DNA of 31,366 bases, from NCBI GenBank assembly GCA_947090365.1, contig CAMUNT010000008.1, positions 1 to 31,366 on the forward strand, in the 5' to 3' direction. Numbering within the stretch: the stretch's first letter is position 1; each line of letters begins with the position of its first letter. This DNA comes from an uncultured Clostridia bacterium (GTDB taxonomy: Bacteria; Bacillota; Clostridia; Christensenellales; Borkfalkiaceae). Both the position numbers and the translations under genes were made by a program. The notes under the pieces were generated by a model, which saw nothing but the letters and a program-made list of their open reading frames with translations, searched no databases and was not told the origin of the DNA. Below, piece after piece: positions 1 to 6,965 of this stretch.

Positions 1-93
1 GTTGAAAAATGGCTCGTGTTGAAATTCAGGAGAAAAAAAGACAACGCTAACGCAGAAGAGGAGAAAGAAAAAGAAGAAACCGAAACCGAATAA
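1..93 (+). CDS. C-terminal tail of an unknown protein (partial)
   Basis: An open frame enters from the left edge and ends at TAA 91-93, leaving 30 codons. The visible tail starts with a hydrophobic/basic stretch (WLVLKFRRKK) and ends in a run dominated by Glu, Lys and Thr. This would suit a membrane-proximal basic segment followed by an acidic cytoplasmic tail, but no family can be named from it. The next gene begins 65 bases downstream with its own Shine-Dalgarno site. Confidence 0.55.
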   Translation, partial: VEKWLVLKFRRKKDNANAEEEKEKEETETE

Positions 94-158
94 AACACAT
101 AAATTTCAGCTGTTTCATAAAATAAAGTGTACAAAAGTATCACTCAGGAGAAAACAGT

Positions 159-932
159 GTGGAATGGTTTATAAATTTACAGGGCTGGCAGCAGGCGCTT
201 ATCGCTACGACGTTTACGTGGGCGTTGACGGCGCTGGGTGCTTTGCCCGTTTTTTTCTGTAAAAGCGTAAGTAAAAACGCTTTTTCATTTATGATGAGCA
301 GTGCCGCGGGCATAATGCTTGCATCAACTTTTTTTTCGCTTCTTTTGCCCGCAATGGAAACTGCAACCGATTACGGATATTTGATACTTACGTTCGGTTT
401 TATACTCGGCGGACTTACTATTATCTTAACGGATATAATAACTTCGAAACTGCATATATTTGCCGATAACGCAAAAAAACAGAGCTGTGCCGTAATGTGC
501 ATTGCAGTTACGGTACATAATATACCCGAGGGGCTTGCGATAGGTATAGCGTTCGGTGCGCTTGCATTCGGCAGCGGTATGGAAGCCGTTGCGGCAATTA
601 TGCTTGCGGTGGGTATAGGAATACAGAACTTTCCCGAAGGCATGTGCGTTGCGTTTCCTCTTCGCGCCAACGGAATGGGCAGGGCTAAATCGTTTTTTAT
701 CGGGCAGCTGTCCGGCGCTGTGGAAATAGTTGCGGGGGTGTTTGGCGCGTTTGCCGTTTCTATTGCAAACGGAATTTTGCCTTATGCACTCTCGTTTTCG
801 GCAGGTGCGATGGCTGCGGTGGTCTGTTCGGAACTTATCCCCGAAAGTTTTTCGGCGGGAAAAGTTAAGGCTACGATAGGCGTAACGTTCGGTTTTGCAC
901 TTATGATGATTTTGGACGTCGCGTTCGGGTGA
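159..932 (+). CDS. ZIP-family divalent metal transporter
   Basis: A 257-residue multi-pass membrane protein of the ZIP family (ZupT/GufA branch), expected to import Zn2+ or related divalent cations across the cytoplasmic membrane. The two signature metal-site helices are visible: HNIPEG at residues 120-125, and the related QNFPEG at 156-161, where the first His of the second motif is Gln. About eight hydrophobic segments cover the chain, and the length is normal. The start is GTG at 159, chosen because AGGAG (146-150) lies 8 bases upstream and the first helix begins at once. The gene ends just before a strong terminator, so it is the last or only gene of its unit. Metal specificity cannot be read from the sequence. 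Confidence 0.93.
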   Translation: MEWFINLQGWQQALIATTFTWALTALGALPVFFCKSVSKNAFSFMMSSAAGIMLASTFFSLLLPAMETATDYGYLILTFGFILGGLTIILTDIITSKLHIFADNAKKQSCAVMCIAVTVHNIPEGLAIGIAFGALAFGSGMEAVAAIMLAVGIGIQNFPEGMCVAFPLRANGMGRAKSFFIGQLSGAVEIVAGVFGAFAVSIANGILPYALSFSAGAMAAVVCSELIPESFSAGKVKATIGVTFGFALMMILDVAFG

Positions 933-950
933 TTTAATTTCATTATATTA

Positions 951-985
951 AGCACAGCGGGTGGAAACCGCTGTGCTTTCTTTTT
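951..985 (+). terminator. Rho-independent terminator after the ZIP transporter gene
   Basis: A perfect 10-bp stem, AGCACAGCGG (951-960) with CCGCTGTGCT (968-977), has a 7-base loop and is followed by a T-rich tract. It closes the ZIP transcription unit and separates it from the dehydrogenase gene. Confidence 0.92.
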
Positions 986-1035
986 AAATTTTTTTTTACG
1001 GAATAAATAGTAAAAATTTTCCTCAATATATTTGT

Positions 1036-1830
1036 ATGAAAAATAAAAGAACTGCGATAGTTATCGGCGGAAGTTCCGGTATAGGCTATGCCACCTGTTC
1101 GAAACTGATAAGCAGGGGCTGGAACGTAATCAATATTTCCCGCACGCAATGCAAAATAGCCAACGTCGAAAACGAAATGGCGGACGTTGTTTCGGGCAGT
1201 ACGCTTTCGGATATAATTACGCGTACCGGGAATAAATTCGGCAGTATCGACGTGCTGATTTACAGCGCGGGTTTTTCAATGGCGGCGCCTATCGAGTACG
1301 CGAAGGAAAGCGATTACAGGTATCTTTTCGACGTAAATTTTTTCGGCGCGTTAAAAGCTATGCAGGCAGTAATTCCATTTATGAAGACGAATGGAGGCAA
1401 AATTATTTTAGTCGGCTCTCTCGGTGGAGAGTTGCCGATACTTTTCGATTCGTTTTATTCTGCTTCGAAAGCTGCGCTTGAAATGCTTGCGCGTGAAGCT
1501 TATCTTGAATTGAAACCTTATAATATTAAGGTTACGGCGTTTTTACCTGGCGGTACGAGGACGGAGTTTACTTTCAAACGCAAGGTTTATTCCGAGGATG
1601 AAAACAAATCGTATTCGCAAAGCGTTTCAAGGGCGGCAGGGGCTCTTGCCGATATGGAGCAGAATGGAATGTCGCCAGGAGAAGTGGCGGACGGAATATG
1701 CAATATCGTATATGCGGATAAGCCTCCCGTAGTCAAGGCAAGCGGGTTTAAAAATTCGGCGTACAGAATTATGTCGCACGTTTTACCCGAAAAGCTGACT
1801 TTATATTTCGATGACAGGATGTACAGGTAA
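1036..1830 (+). CDS. Short-chain dehydrogenase/reductase (classical SDR)
   Basis: A 264-residue NAD(P)(H)-dependent oxidoreductase of the classical SDR family. Visible are the nucleotide-binding glycine motif GGSSGIG (residues 11-17), a degenerate NNAG motif (YSAG, 76-79), Asn101, Ser128 and the catalytic YSASK (141-145), so the active site looks intact. After the PGG segment the C-terminal part carries an insert rich in charged residues. The substrate cannot be predicted. The ATG at 1036 has no convincing Shine-Dalgarno site, so the start is less certain than the gene. The stop codon overlaps an ATG (TAATG, 1828-1832), and a sporulation gene follows on the same strand, so co-transcription with spoVAC is possible. 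Confidence 0.9.
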   Translation: MKNKRTAIVIGGSSGIGYATCSKLISRGWNVINISRTQCKIANVENEMADVVSGSTLSDIITRTGNKFGSIDVLIYSAGFSMAAPIEYAKESDYRYLFDVNFFGALKAMQAVIPFMKTNGGKIILVGSLGGELPILFDSFYSASKAALEMLAREAYLELKPYNIKVTAFLPGGTRTEFTFKRKVYSEDENKSYSQSVSRAAGALADMEQNGMSPGEVADGICNIVYADKPPVVKASGFKNSAYRIMSHVLPEKLTLYFDDRMYR

Positions 1831-1928
1831 TGAGAAAAGAGTTTGATTTATCTCGGCGCGACGAGCGCGAAAGCTTAATAAAAAACGTAAAGGAAAGGGG
1901 AGTTAAAAATGACAGGCAAGACGACTGA
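1830..1928 (+). CDS. Possible 32-residue ORF between the SDR gene and spoVAC
   Basis: An ATG at 1830 overlaps the SDR stop (TAATG) and opens a 32-codon frame ending TGA 1926-1928, which overlaps the start of spoVAC by 20 bases. The peptide is very rich in Arg, Lys, Glu and Asp and has no hydrophobic segment. The tight coupling on both sides is what a small translated gene would show, but a frame this short may be chance or a relic. I do not recognise it. Confidence 0.25.
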   Translation: MRKEFDLSRRDERESLIKNVKERGVKNDRQDD

Positions 1929-2358
1929 AAATTACAACAGCAACTATCTTAACTACGTTAAAACGCAGGAACCGCCCACGAGGCATTTCAAAAACTGTCT
2001 GTCCGCATTCGGCGTCGGCGGATTGATTTGCTGTATAGGCCAGTTTATAAGGTATATGTTCGAATATCTCGGCTTGTCTGGCGACGAGCTGGCCGGGGCA
2101 ACCTCGGTAGTGCTTATTTTTTTAGGTTGCCTTTTAACGGGCTTCGGCGTATACGACAGAATAGGCAGGCACGCTGGCGCGGGGTCAATCGTCCCCATTA
2201 CGGGTTTTGCAAACAGCGTAACCTCGCCTGCAATAGAATTTAAAACGGAGGGTTGGATTTACGGAATGGCGGCGAAAATGTTTACGGTTGCGGGCGCAAT
2301 CATAGTTTTCGGTGTATTTTCCGGCGTTCTCGTAGGTCTTATTTATTACTTTATATAA
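1909..2358 (+). CDS. spoVAC: Stage V sporulation protein AC
   Basis: A 149-residue integral membrane protein that closely resembles SpoVAC, a component of the SpoVA channel moving Ca-dipicolinic acid into the forespore and releasing it at germination. The family signature is clear: the KNC..AF.VGG.IC.IGQ helix near residues 28-44, then GAGSIVPITGFANS around residues 90-104, with about four or five membrane spans. The start ATG 1909 is supported by GGGGAG (1897-1902) 6 bases upstream. The stop overlaps the spoVAD start (TAATG). The gene looks intact, but its partner spoVAD is truncated and spoVAE is absent, so its function here is doubtful. Confidence 0.95.
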   Translation: MTGKTTENYNSNYLNYVKTQEPPTRHFKNCLSAFGVGGLICCIGQFIRYMFEYLGLSGDELAGATSVVLIFLGCLLTGFGVYDRIGRHAGAGSIVPITGFANSVTSPAIEFKTEGWIYGMAAKMFTVAGAIIVFGVFSGVLVGLIYYFI

Positions 2359-2996
2359 TGAAAAAAGGAAATACAGTATTTTTTAAAAATAAGCCCGTAA
2401 TAGAATCCTTTGCCGCCGTTTGCGGAAGCAAAGAGAAAGAGGGTATAATAGGACAGTTTGCCGATATTACTCTGGACGACGATATGTACGGAGAAAGCAC
2501 TTACGAAAAAGCTGAGTGCAAAATGCTGACAACGGCAATTTCGCTGTGTATGGAAAAGAGCGGAAAAACCGAAAAAGACGTAGACGTTCTGTTTTCGGGC
2601 GACCTGTTAAATCAGATTATTTCGGCAAGCTTTGCAGCACGAGATTATGATTTGCCGTATTTGGGGGTTTATTCGGCTTGTTCTACGATGTCTGAAAGTA
2701 TGATGCTTTCGGCAATGCTCGTAAACGCTGGTTACGTTAAACGCGCGATAGCCGCGACAGGCAGTCATTTCGCTTCGGCGGAAAGACAGTATCGTTATCC
2801 GCTTGAATTGGGCTGTACACGTCCACCGCAGTCGCAATGGACGGTAACGGGTGCGGGCGGATGCCAGATATCCGCTAAAAACGAGGGGATAAAGATAGTA
2901 AGCGCAACTATGGGCAAGGTGTGCGATTACGGTGTAACCGACGTAAACAATATGGGGGCGGCAATGGCCCCCGCGGTTGCTATAATTACACCATAG
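2358..2996 (+). pseudogene. spoVAD: Truncated stage V sporulation protein AD
   Basis: The N-terminal two thirds of SpoVAD, the thiolase-fold protein that associates with the SpoVA channel and binds dipicolinic acid. The reading frame is 212 residues against roughly 340 in the family. It keeps the GDLLNQ motif, the GACS-like YSACSTMSES segment, SHFASAERQYRYP, and VTGAGG. It follows the family to the conserved GAAMAPA stretch, then diverges after a few residues and stops at 2994-2996. Neither of the other forward frames downstream resumes the SpoVAD C-terminus, so the 3' part seems deleted rather than shifted. The ATG at 2358 overlaps the spoVAC stop (TAATG), implying translational coupling. 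A truncated protein would lack part of the thiolase core and is probably non-functional. Confidence 0.85.
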
Positions 2997-3094
2997 CAAT
3001 GAAAGCGTTTTATTGCGGATGATGGTAAAAACGGCGGGGTTAAACATTTTAACACGAAATTAAATAAAGGAGGGGCGGACGAAATCCTGCCGGA

Positions 3095-3128
3095 AAGAAA
3101 AAAGGGAGGCGAGTTTTTCTCGCCTCCC
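3095..3128 (-). terminator. Rho-independent terminator for the minus-strand ligase gene
   Basis: A perfect 10-bp stem (GGGAGGCGAG 3104-3113 with CTCGCCTCCC 3119-3128) has a 5-base loop. On the minus strand it is followed by an uninterrupted T run (complement of the A tract at 3098-3103). It lies just past the stop of the minus-strand gene. On the plus strand no T tract follows the stem. Confidence 0.9.
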
Positions 3129-3137
3129 TGAGATTAT

Positions 3138-4547
3138 TTATTGTTCGGTTTTTTCCTGCGATTTGTCCAGTATCGCAATTAAACTGCTGTAAATAATTGT
3201 GGGGAATATATTGAATATATGGTTGTCCATCAGGCTTAGCAATAAAATTGAAAGAATAGTCATCGCAATAAACGTTCTTTCAACGGTAACCTTTTTAAAA
3301 AAGCATAATACCGTTTGAATTCTGTGGCCAAGATATACGATAAGTCCTACCATTCCGCACGAGCTCAATAATTCCAGAATAGTATTGTGGCACATCAACG
3401 GCATAAATCCGAGCCCCGAATTGCCGTGATAACTGAAATAAACGAAAAATCCTGAACCGAATATCGGGAATTTTTTAAAATAGCCGAGTGCTTCGCGCCA
3501 CAGTCTCATTCTTCCGCTTCCGTTCAGCTCACCGTCGACGATGAGATTCTCGAAAATTACCTGAAAAAATTCGAATACGGCTTCGTGGTAGACGGCAATA
3601 AGTACAATACACGCGGCGGCGGCCGCTATTAAAACGCACATATTTGCAAATCTGTTTTTTCCTTTAACGAAAAGCGTTGCAATGCAGAAAATATAGACGA
3701 ACGCACCCCCGACCATAGTTTGTCTGCTGCAAGAGAAAAACAGTGCGGTAAAAAGAACGAATGAGTACAGGGTATAAACAAATCCGAAACTTTTCTTACC
3801 GGCAAGATAAATAGTCGCCGGCAGGCACATTAACAGCATTACTCCGTACGTATTGTACACGCCCCAACCGAAAATAAGTTTACCGCGGTTTATCACTCCG
3901 TCGGTGAACAACCCTTCTGTGGTTGCATACGCTTCGATAAGCTCTATTAACAGCACCACGCTGAATGCGAAAAAGCTGTAAGCAATTCTTTCATAGCCTT
4001 CCGGGTTCAGCTTAACGTTATCTTTAAGGCAGGAGTAGATGATAACAAGACTGGATGCCAGTATAAAAGCGAAAAGTAAATTTTTCGCATTGTAATCGGG
4101 CGTAAACAGTCCGTTTAAAAGCAAAACAAACGCAAAACCGCACATTCCGAAGAATATAGGCGTAATTTTGAATTTCCCGGTTACAATGGTTTTTATCAGC
4201 CTGTAAACCGCAGTTGCAATAAACAAACTTAAAATTATAAAAATCTGAATGAATATTTCCGGGCGGCGGTAATAGTCTGAGTTGCCCATCGAGGAACTGG
4301 GGGTGTTAATAAGTGAAATCGAGATGCTCATAAAAAGCAGTAAGGAAATAAACGGGGTCAGGTCGTCCAAAAGCAACAGCATTAAAATGCCGACGAGTGC
4401 AAAGTAGTAAAAAAGAACTACGTCCAACCCAAGATAGTAGCTCATAAGCGTAAACGCCGCCGTTATAAACGGAAAATATTTTGAAGAAAGAACGGCTTGC
4501 ACAATCTTCACGAATTTACATTCTTTTAATTCGGCAAATTTATTCAT
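3138..4547 (-). CDS. O-antigen ligase/polymerase-family membrane protein (Wzy_C type)
   Basis: A 469-residue polytopic membrane protein with about 11-12 hydrophobic segments and one larger external loop. That loop carries the family pattern: GR.RLW at 345-350, P.FG.G near 361-366, and MCHN at 385-388 followed by LELL..CG.VG. Proteins of this family either polymerise undecaprenyl-linked repeat units (Wzy) or ligate finished glycan to an acceptor (WaaL-like); the sequence does not separate the two. It is the only minus-strand gene in the window, with its own consensus promoter (4576-4604) and terminator, and is divergent from the amino-sugar operon. A second, unrelated polymerase-like protein sits in the main cluster (18468-19823), so this one may be a ligase or belong to another glycan. 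Confidence 0.85.
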   Translation of the reverse strand: MNKFAELKECKFVKIVQAVLSSKYFPFITAAFTLMSYYLGLDVVLFYYFALVGILMLLLLDDLTPFISLLLFMSISISLINTPSSSMGNSDYYRRPEIFIQIFIILSLFIATAVYRLIKTIVTGKFKITPIFFGMCGFAFVLLLNGLFTPDYNAKNLLFAFILASSLVIIYSCLKDNVKLNPEGYERIAYSFFAFSVVLLIELIEAYATTEGLFTDGVINRGKLIFGWGVYNTYGVMLLMCLPATIYLAGKKSFGFVYTLYSFVLFTALFFSCSRQTMVGGAFVYIFCIATLFVKGKNRFANMCVLIAAAAACIVLIAVYHEAVFEFFQVIFENLIVDGELNGSGRMRLWREALGYFKKFPIFGSGFFVYFSYHGNSGLGFMPLMCHNTILELLSSCGMVGLIVYLGHRIQTVLCFFKKVTVERTFIAMTILSILLLSLMDNHIFNIFPTIIYSSLIAILDKSQEKTEQ

Positions 4548-4575
4548 TGGTTCACTTTTTTCTTTTAATAATTAA

Positions 4576-4604
4576 AGTATAAACTTTTAATTTTTTATTG
4601 TCAA
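4576..4604 (-). promoter_or_regulatory. Sigma-A promoter of the minus-strand ligase gene
   Basis: On the minus strand, a perfect -35 TTGACA (4604-4599) is separated by 17 bases from a -10 TATACT (4581-4576). The predicted RNA start lies about 20 bases before the ATG at 4547. This is a strong housekeeping-type promoter, so the gene is probably transcribed independently of its neighbours. Confidence 0.8.
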
Positions 4605-4822
4605 TCAATGTGCGCATTTTTTAAAAATTAATAACTGCGGACAGACGATAGGTATTGCGTCAAATTTACAGGGCAGGGTGTCAACCGAATGTAATAAAAC
4701 ACTTATTGCTATATGTTTATAATATTTTGCACATACTTTTTCTGAATATTGCATTACGGTTGCCGAAATAATGAAATTATTCGACAAAATTCACATAAAT
4801 TTAACAATTTATTATTTAAACC
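4605..4822. other. AT-rich intergenic region between divergent promoters
   Basis: Together with the two promoters this fills the 353 bases between the ligase start and the acyltransferase start. A 60-codon minus-strand frame (4605-4787) lies here, but it has no Shine-Dalgarno site or recognisable family and overlaps the ligase promoter edge. I see no RNA gene or riboswitch. The spacing of about 220 bases would leave room for a regulator binding between the promoters. Confidence 0.5.
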
Positions 4823-4851
4823 TTGACTTTAATTTAAATAAGTGTTAAAAT
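4823..4851 (+). promoter_or_regulatory. Sigma-A promoter of the amino-sugar operon
   Basis: TTGACT (4823-4828), a 17-base spacer and TAAAAT (4846-4851), with TG one base before the -10 (extended -10). The predicted start near 4858 gives a leader of about 43 bases before the TTG start at 4901. It should drive the acyltransferase, glmM, glmS and dehydratase genes as one transcript. Confidence 0.8.
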
Positions 4852-4900
4852 ATTACACACTTGCAAAATAGTGGTATTTTCGGCTTTTGAGGAGATTGAC

Positions 4901-5554
4901 TTGAAAATTTCTGAACTTTACGATTTGCGTTTTACGTTAGCTGAACATTATCTGAAAGGTTTTGAGTATCCTTGGGAAGCTCTCGGCGGTATCGGGGAAA
5001 CGATAGTTAAACTCGGAAAATCACTTGACAAAAGCGAATATACCGAGGTTTCTGAAACAGTCTGGGTTCATAAAAGCGCGAAAATTGCTTCTACGGCGTA
5101 TTTGGGCGCTCCCTGTATCATCGGGGAAAATAGCGAAGTAAGACATTGTGCCTTTATTCGCGGAAGTGCACTTATAGGCAAAGGTTGCGTGGTGGGTAAT
5201 TCTACCGAACTTAAAAACGTAATTCTTTTCGACTGCGTGCAGGTGCCGCATTACAATTACGTCGGCGACAGTATTCTAGGGTATAAAGCCCATATGGGTG
5301 CGGGCTCGATTACGTCAAACGTAAAGTCCGATAAGACGCCCGTTGTCGTAAAGGGCGAAAATAATATTGCTACAGGTCTGAAAAAATTCGGGGCGATGCT
5401 CGGCGATTTCGTTGAAATAGGCTGTAACAGCGTTCTTAATCCCGGTACGGTAATAGGAAAGAATACCGTTGTTTATCCGTTGTCGAGCGTAAGAGGGGTT
5501 GTGCCCGCCGACAGCATTTATAAGGGCGAAGGAAAAGTCGTCGCTAAAAAATAA
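4901..5554 (+). CDS. GlmU C-terminal-like left-handed beta-helix acyltransferase
   Basis: A 217-residue protein made mostly of hexapeptide repeats (imperfect [LIV]GxxxxV units from about residue 60 onward), predicted to fold as a trimeric left-handed beta helix. The stretch PHYNYVGDSILG followed by GAGSITSN matches the acetyltransferase half of GlmU, including the His of the GlmU active-site segment. The pyrophosphorylase half of bifunctional GlmU is missing. Acetyl-CoA-dependent N-acetylation of glucosamine-1-phosphate is the likeliest role, since glmM follows after 11 bases. A hexapeptide acyltransferase for another amino sugar is possible. The start is TTG 4901 because GAGGAG (4889-4894) lies 6 bases before it; a GTG at 4871 in the same frame has no ribosome site. 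Confidence 0.8.
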   Translation: MKISELYDLRFTLAEHYLKGFEYPWEALGGIGETIVKLGKSLDKSEYTEVSETVWVHKSAKIASTAYLGAPCIIGENSEVRHCAFIRGSALIGKGCVVGNSTELKNVILFDCVQVPHYNYVGDSILGYKAHMGAGSITSNVKSDKTPVVVKGENNIATGLKKFGAMLGDFVEIGCNSVLNPGTVIGKNTVVYPLSSVRGVVPADSIYKGEGKVVAKK

Positions 5555-5565
5555 GAGAGAAAAAA

Positions 5566-6954
5566 ATGGGAAAATATTTCGGGACGGACGGTTTTCGCGG
5601 TGAGGCGAACTTAACGCTGACCGCCGATCATGCATATAAAGTAGGGAGGTTTCTCGGCTGGTATTTCGGGGAACTGAAGAGAAGAGCGGGCGATAATTCC
5701 GCTCCGAGAGTCGTTATAGGTAAGGATACGCGCAGGTCAAGCTATATGTTTGAATATACTTTGATTTCGGGGCTTACTGCTTCGGGTGCCGACGCGTATA
5801 TGTTGCACGTTACTACCACGCCTTCCGTTGCGTATCTTGCAAGAGTTGACGCCTTCGATTGCGGAATAATGATTTCTGCAAGTCATAACCCCTATTATGA
5901 TAACGGCATAAAGCTTATCAACTCGCACGGCGAAAAAATGGAAGAGGATACTATAAGTCTTATAGAGGATTATATCGACGGGAAGCTGAACGTTTTCGGA
6001 CAGGCTTATGCCGAGCTTCCTTACGCGATGCGTGACAAGATAGGCAAGACCATTGATTACTCTTCGGGCAGAAACCGTTATATCGGTTATCTTATTTCGC
6101 TCGGAATGTATTCTTTCAGGGGAATGAGGGTCGGCCTTGACTGTGCAAACGGTTGCAGTTGGAATATAGCGAAATCGGTTTTTGAAGCGCTCGGCGCGAC
6201 TACGTTCGTAATAAACGCAGAGCCCGACGGAATGAATATCAACGAGAATGCGGGCTCTACGCATATCGAGGGTTTGCAGAAGTTAGTTAAAGAAAAGAAA
6301 CTGGACGTCGGCTTTGCTTATGACGGCGATGCGGACAGGTGTCTTTGTGTAGACGAAAAAGGCAACGTCGTCACAGGCGACCATATTCTGTATATTTACG
6401 GCGTTTATATGAAAGAGCGCGGAAAGCTTGTATCAAATACGGTAGTGACTACCGTTATGTCTAATTTCGGGCTTTACAAAGCGTTTGACGCGGCCGGAAT
6501 AGAATACGTTAAAACGGCCGTTGGCGATAAGTACGTTCATGAATATATGGCGCAAAACGGTTACAGGCTCGGCGGTGAACAGTCGGGTCATATAATCTTC
6601 TCGAAGTATGCAACCACAGGAGACGGAATACTGACAAGCCTTAAAGTTATGGAAGTAATACTTGCAAGAAAGACAAGCCTTTCCAAACTTATCGAACCGT
6701 TTAAAGTTTATCCTCAGGTTCTGTTGAATATACGCGTAAAAGATAAGGAATCGGCACAAAACGACGAAGACGTAATTACAACTGTTAAAAATACGGAAGA
6801 AAAGCTCGGTGACCGCGGAAGAATTCTCGTGCGCGCGTCGGGTACTGAGCCTCTCGTAAGGATAATGGTAGAAGCCGAAAGCGAGAAGTTATGTAAAGCT
6901 TACGCAAAAGAAGTTGCGGAAGTTCTTCGTAAAAAGGGGCATACTGTTAAATAA
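5566..6954 (+). CDS. glmM: Phosphoglucosamine mutase
   Basis: Interconverts glucosamine-6-phosphate and glucosamine-1-phosphate on the cytosolic route to UDP-GlcNAc. This is a full-length alpha-D-phosphohexomutase of about 462 residues. It has the N-terminal FGTDGFRG motif (5-12), the phosphoserine loop ISASHNP (103-109, catalytic Ser106), the Mg-binding DGDADR (252-257), the substrate loop GGEQSGH near 335, and the C-terminal phosphate-binding RASGTEP near 422. All key residues are present. The FGTDG.RG start and the glmS gene 11 bases downstream favour GlmM over phosphomannomutase/phosphoglucomutase. GlmM requires activating phosphorylation at the active-site Ser in characterised members. 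Confidence 0.95.
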   Translation: MGKYFGTDGFRGEANLTLTADHAYKVGRFLGWYFGELKRRAGDNSAPRVVIGKDTRRSSYMFEYTLISGLTASGADAYMLHVTTTPSVAYLARVDAFDCGIMISASHNPYYDNGIKLINSHGEKMEEDTISLIEDYIDGKLNVFGQAYAELPYAMRDKIGKTIDYSSGRNRYIGYLISLGMYSFRGMRVGLDCANGCSWNIAKSVFEALGATTFVINAEPDGMNINENAGSTHIEGLQKLVKEKKLDVGFAYDGDADRCLCVDEKGNVVTGDHILYIYGVYMKERGKLVSNTVVTTVMSNFGLYKAFDAAGIEYVKTAVGDKYVHEYMAQNGYRLGGEQSGHIIFSKYATTGDGILTSLKVMEVILARKTSLSKLIEPFKVYPQVLLNIRVKDKESAQNDEDVITTVKNTEEKLGDRGRILVRASGTEPLVRIMVEAESEKLCKAYAKEVAEVLRKKGHTVK

Positions 6955-6965
6955 GAGGATTTAAT

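Noticed and set aside
989..997. A nine-T run upstream of the SDR gene
   Set aside because: It lies in non-coding DNA just after a terminator and does not sit between promoter elements, so a slippage role is unsupported.
2253..2357. An upstream extension of spoVAD by 35 codons
   Set aside because: It lies out of frame inside spoVAC and bears no resemblance to SpoVAD. The ATG at 2358 matches the family start and overlaps the spoVAC stop.
2997..3094. A frameshifted continuation of spoVAD
   Set aside because: The other two forward frames show no SpoVAD C-terminal motifs and soon hit stops, so truncation is preferred over a single frameshift.
4605..4787. A 60-codon minus-strand frame between the divergent promoters
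   Set aside because: It has no Shine-Dalgarno site or recognisable family, its composition is random-looking, and it abuts the ligase -35 box.
5737..6264. A 175-codon minus-strand frame inside glmM, and similar long antisense frames elsewhere
   Set aside because: They lie opposite strongly conserved genes, have no ribosome sites and resemble no family; they are shadows of the real coding frame.
6955..6965. A glmS ribozyme or riboswitch before glmS
   Set aside because: Only 11 bases separate glmM and glmS, and the operon leader (about 43 bases) is too short for the ribozyme.
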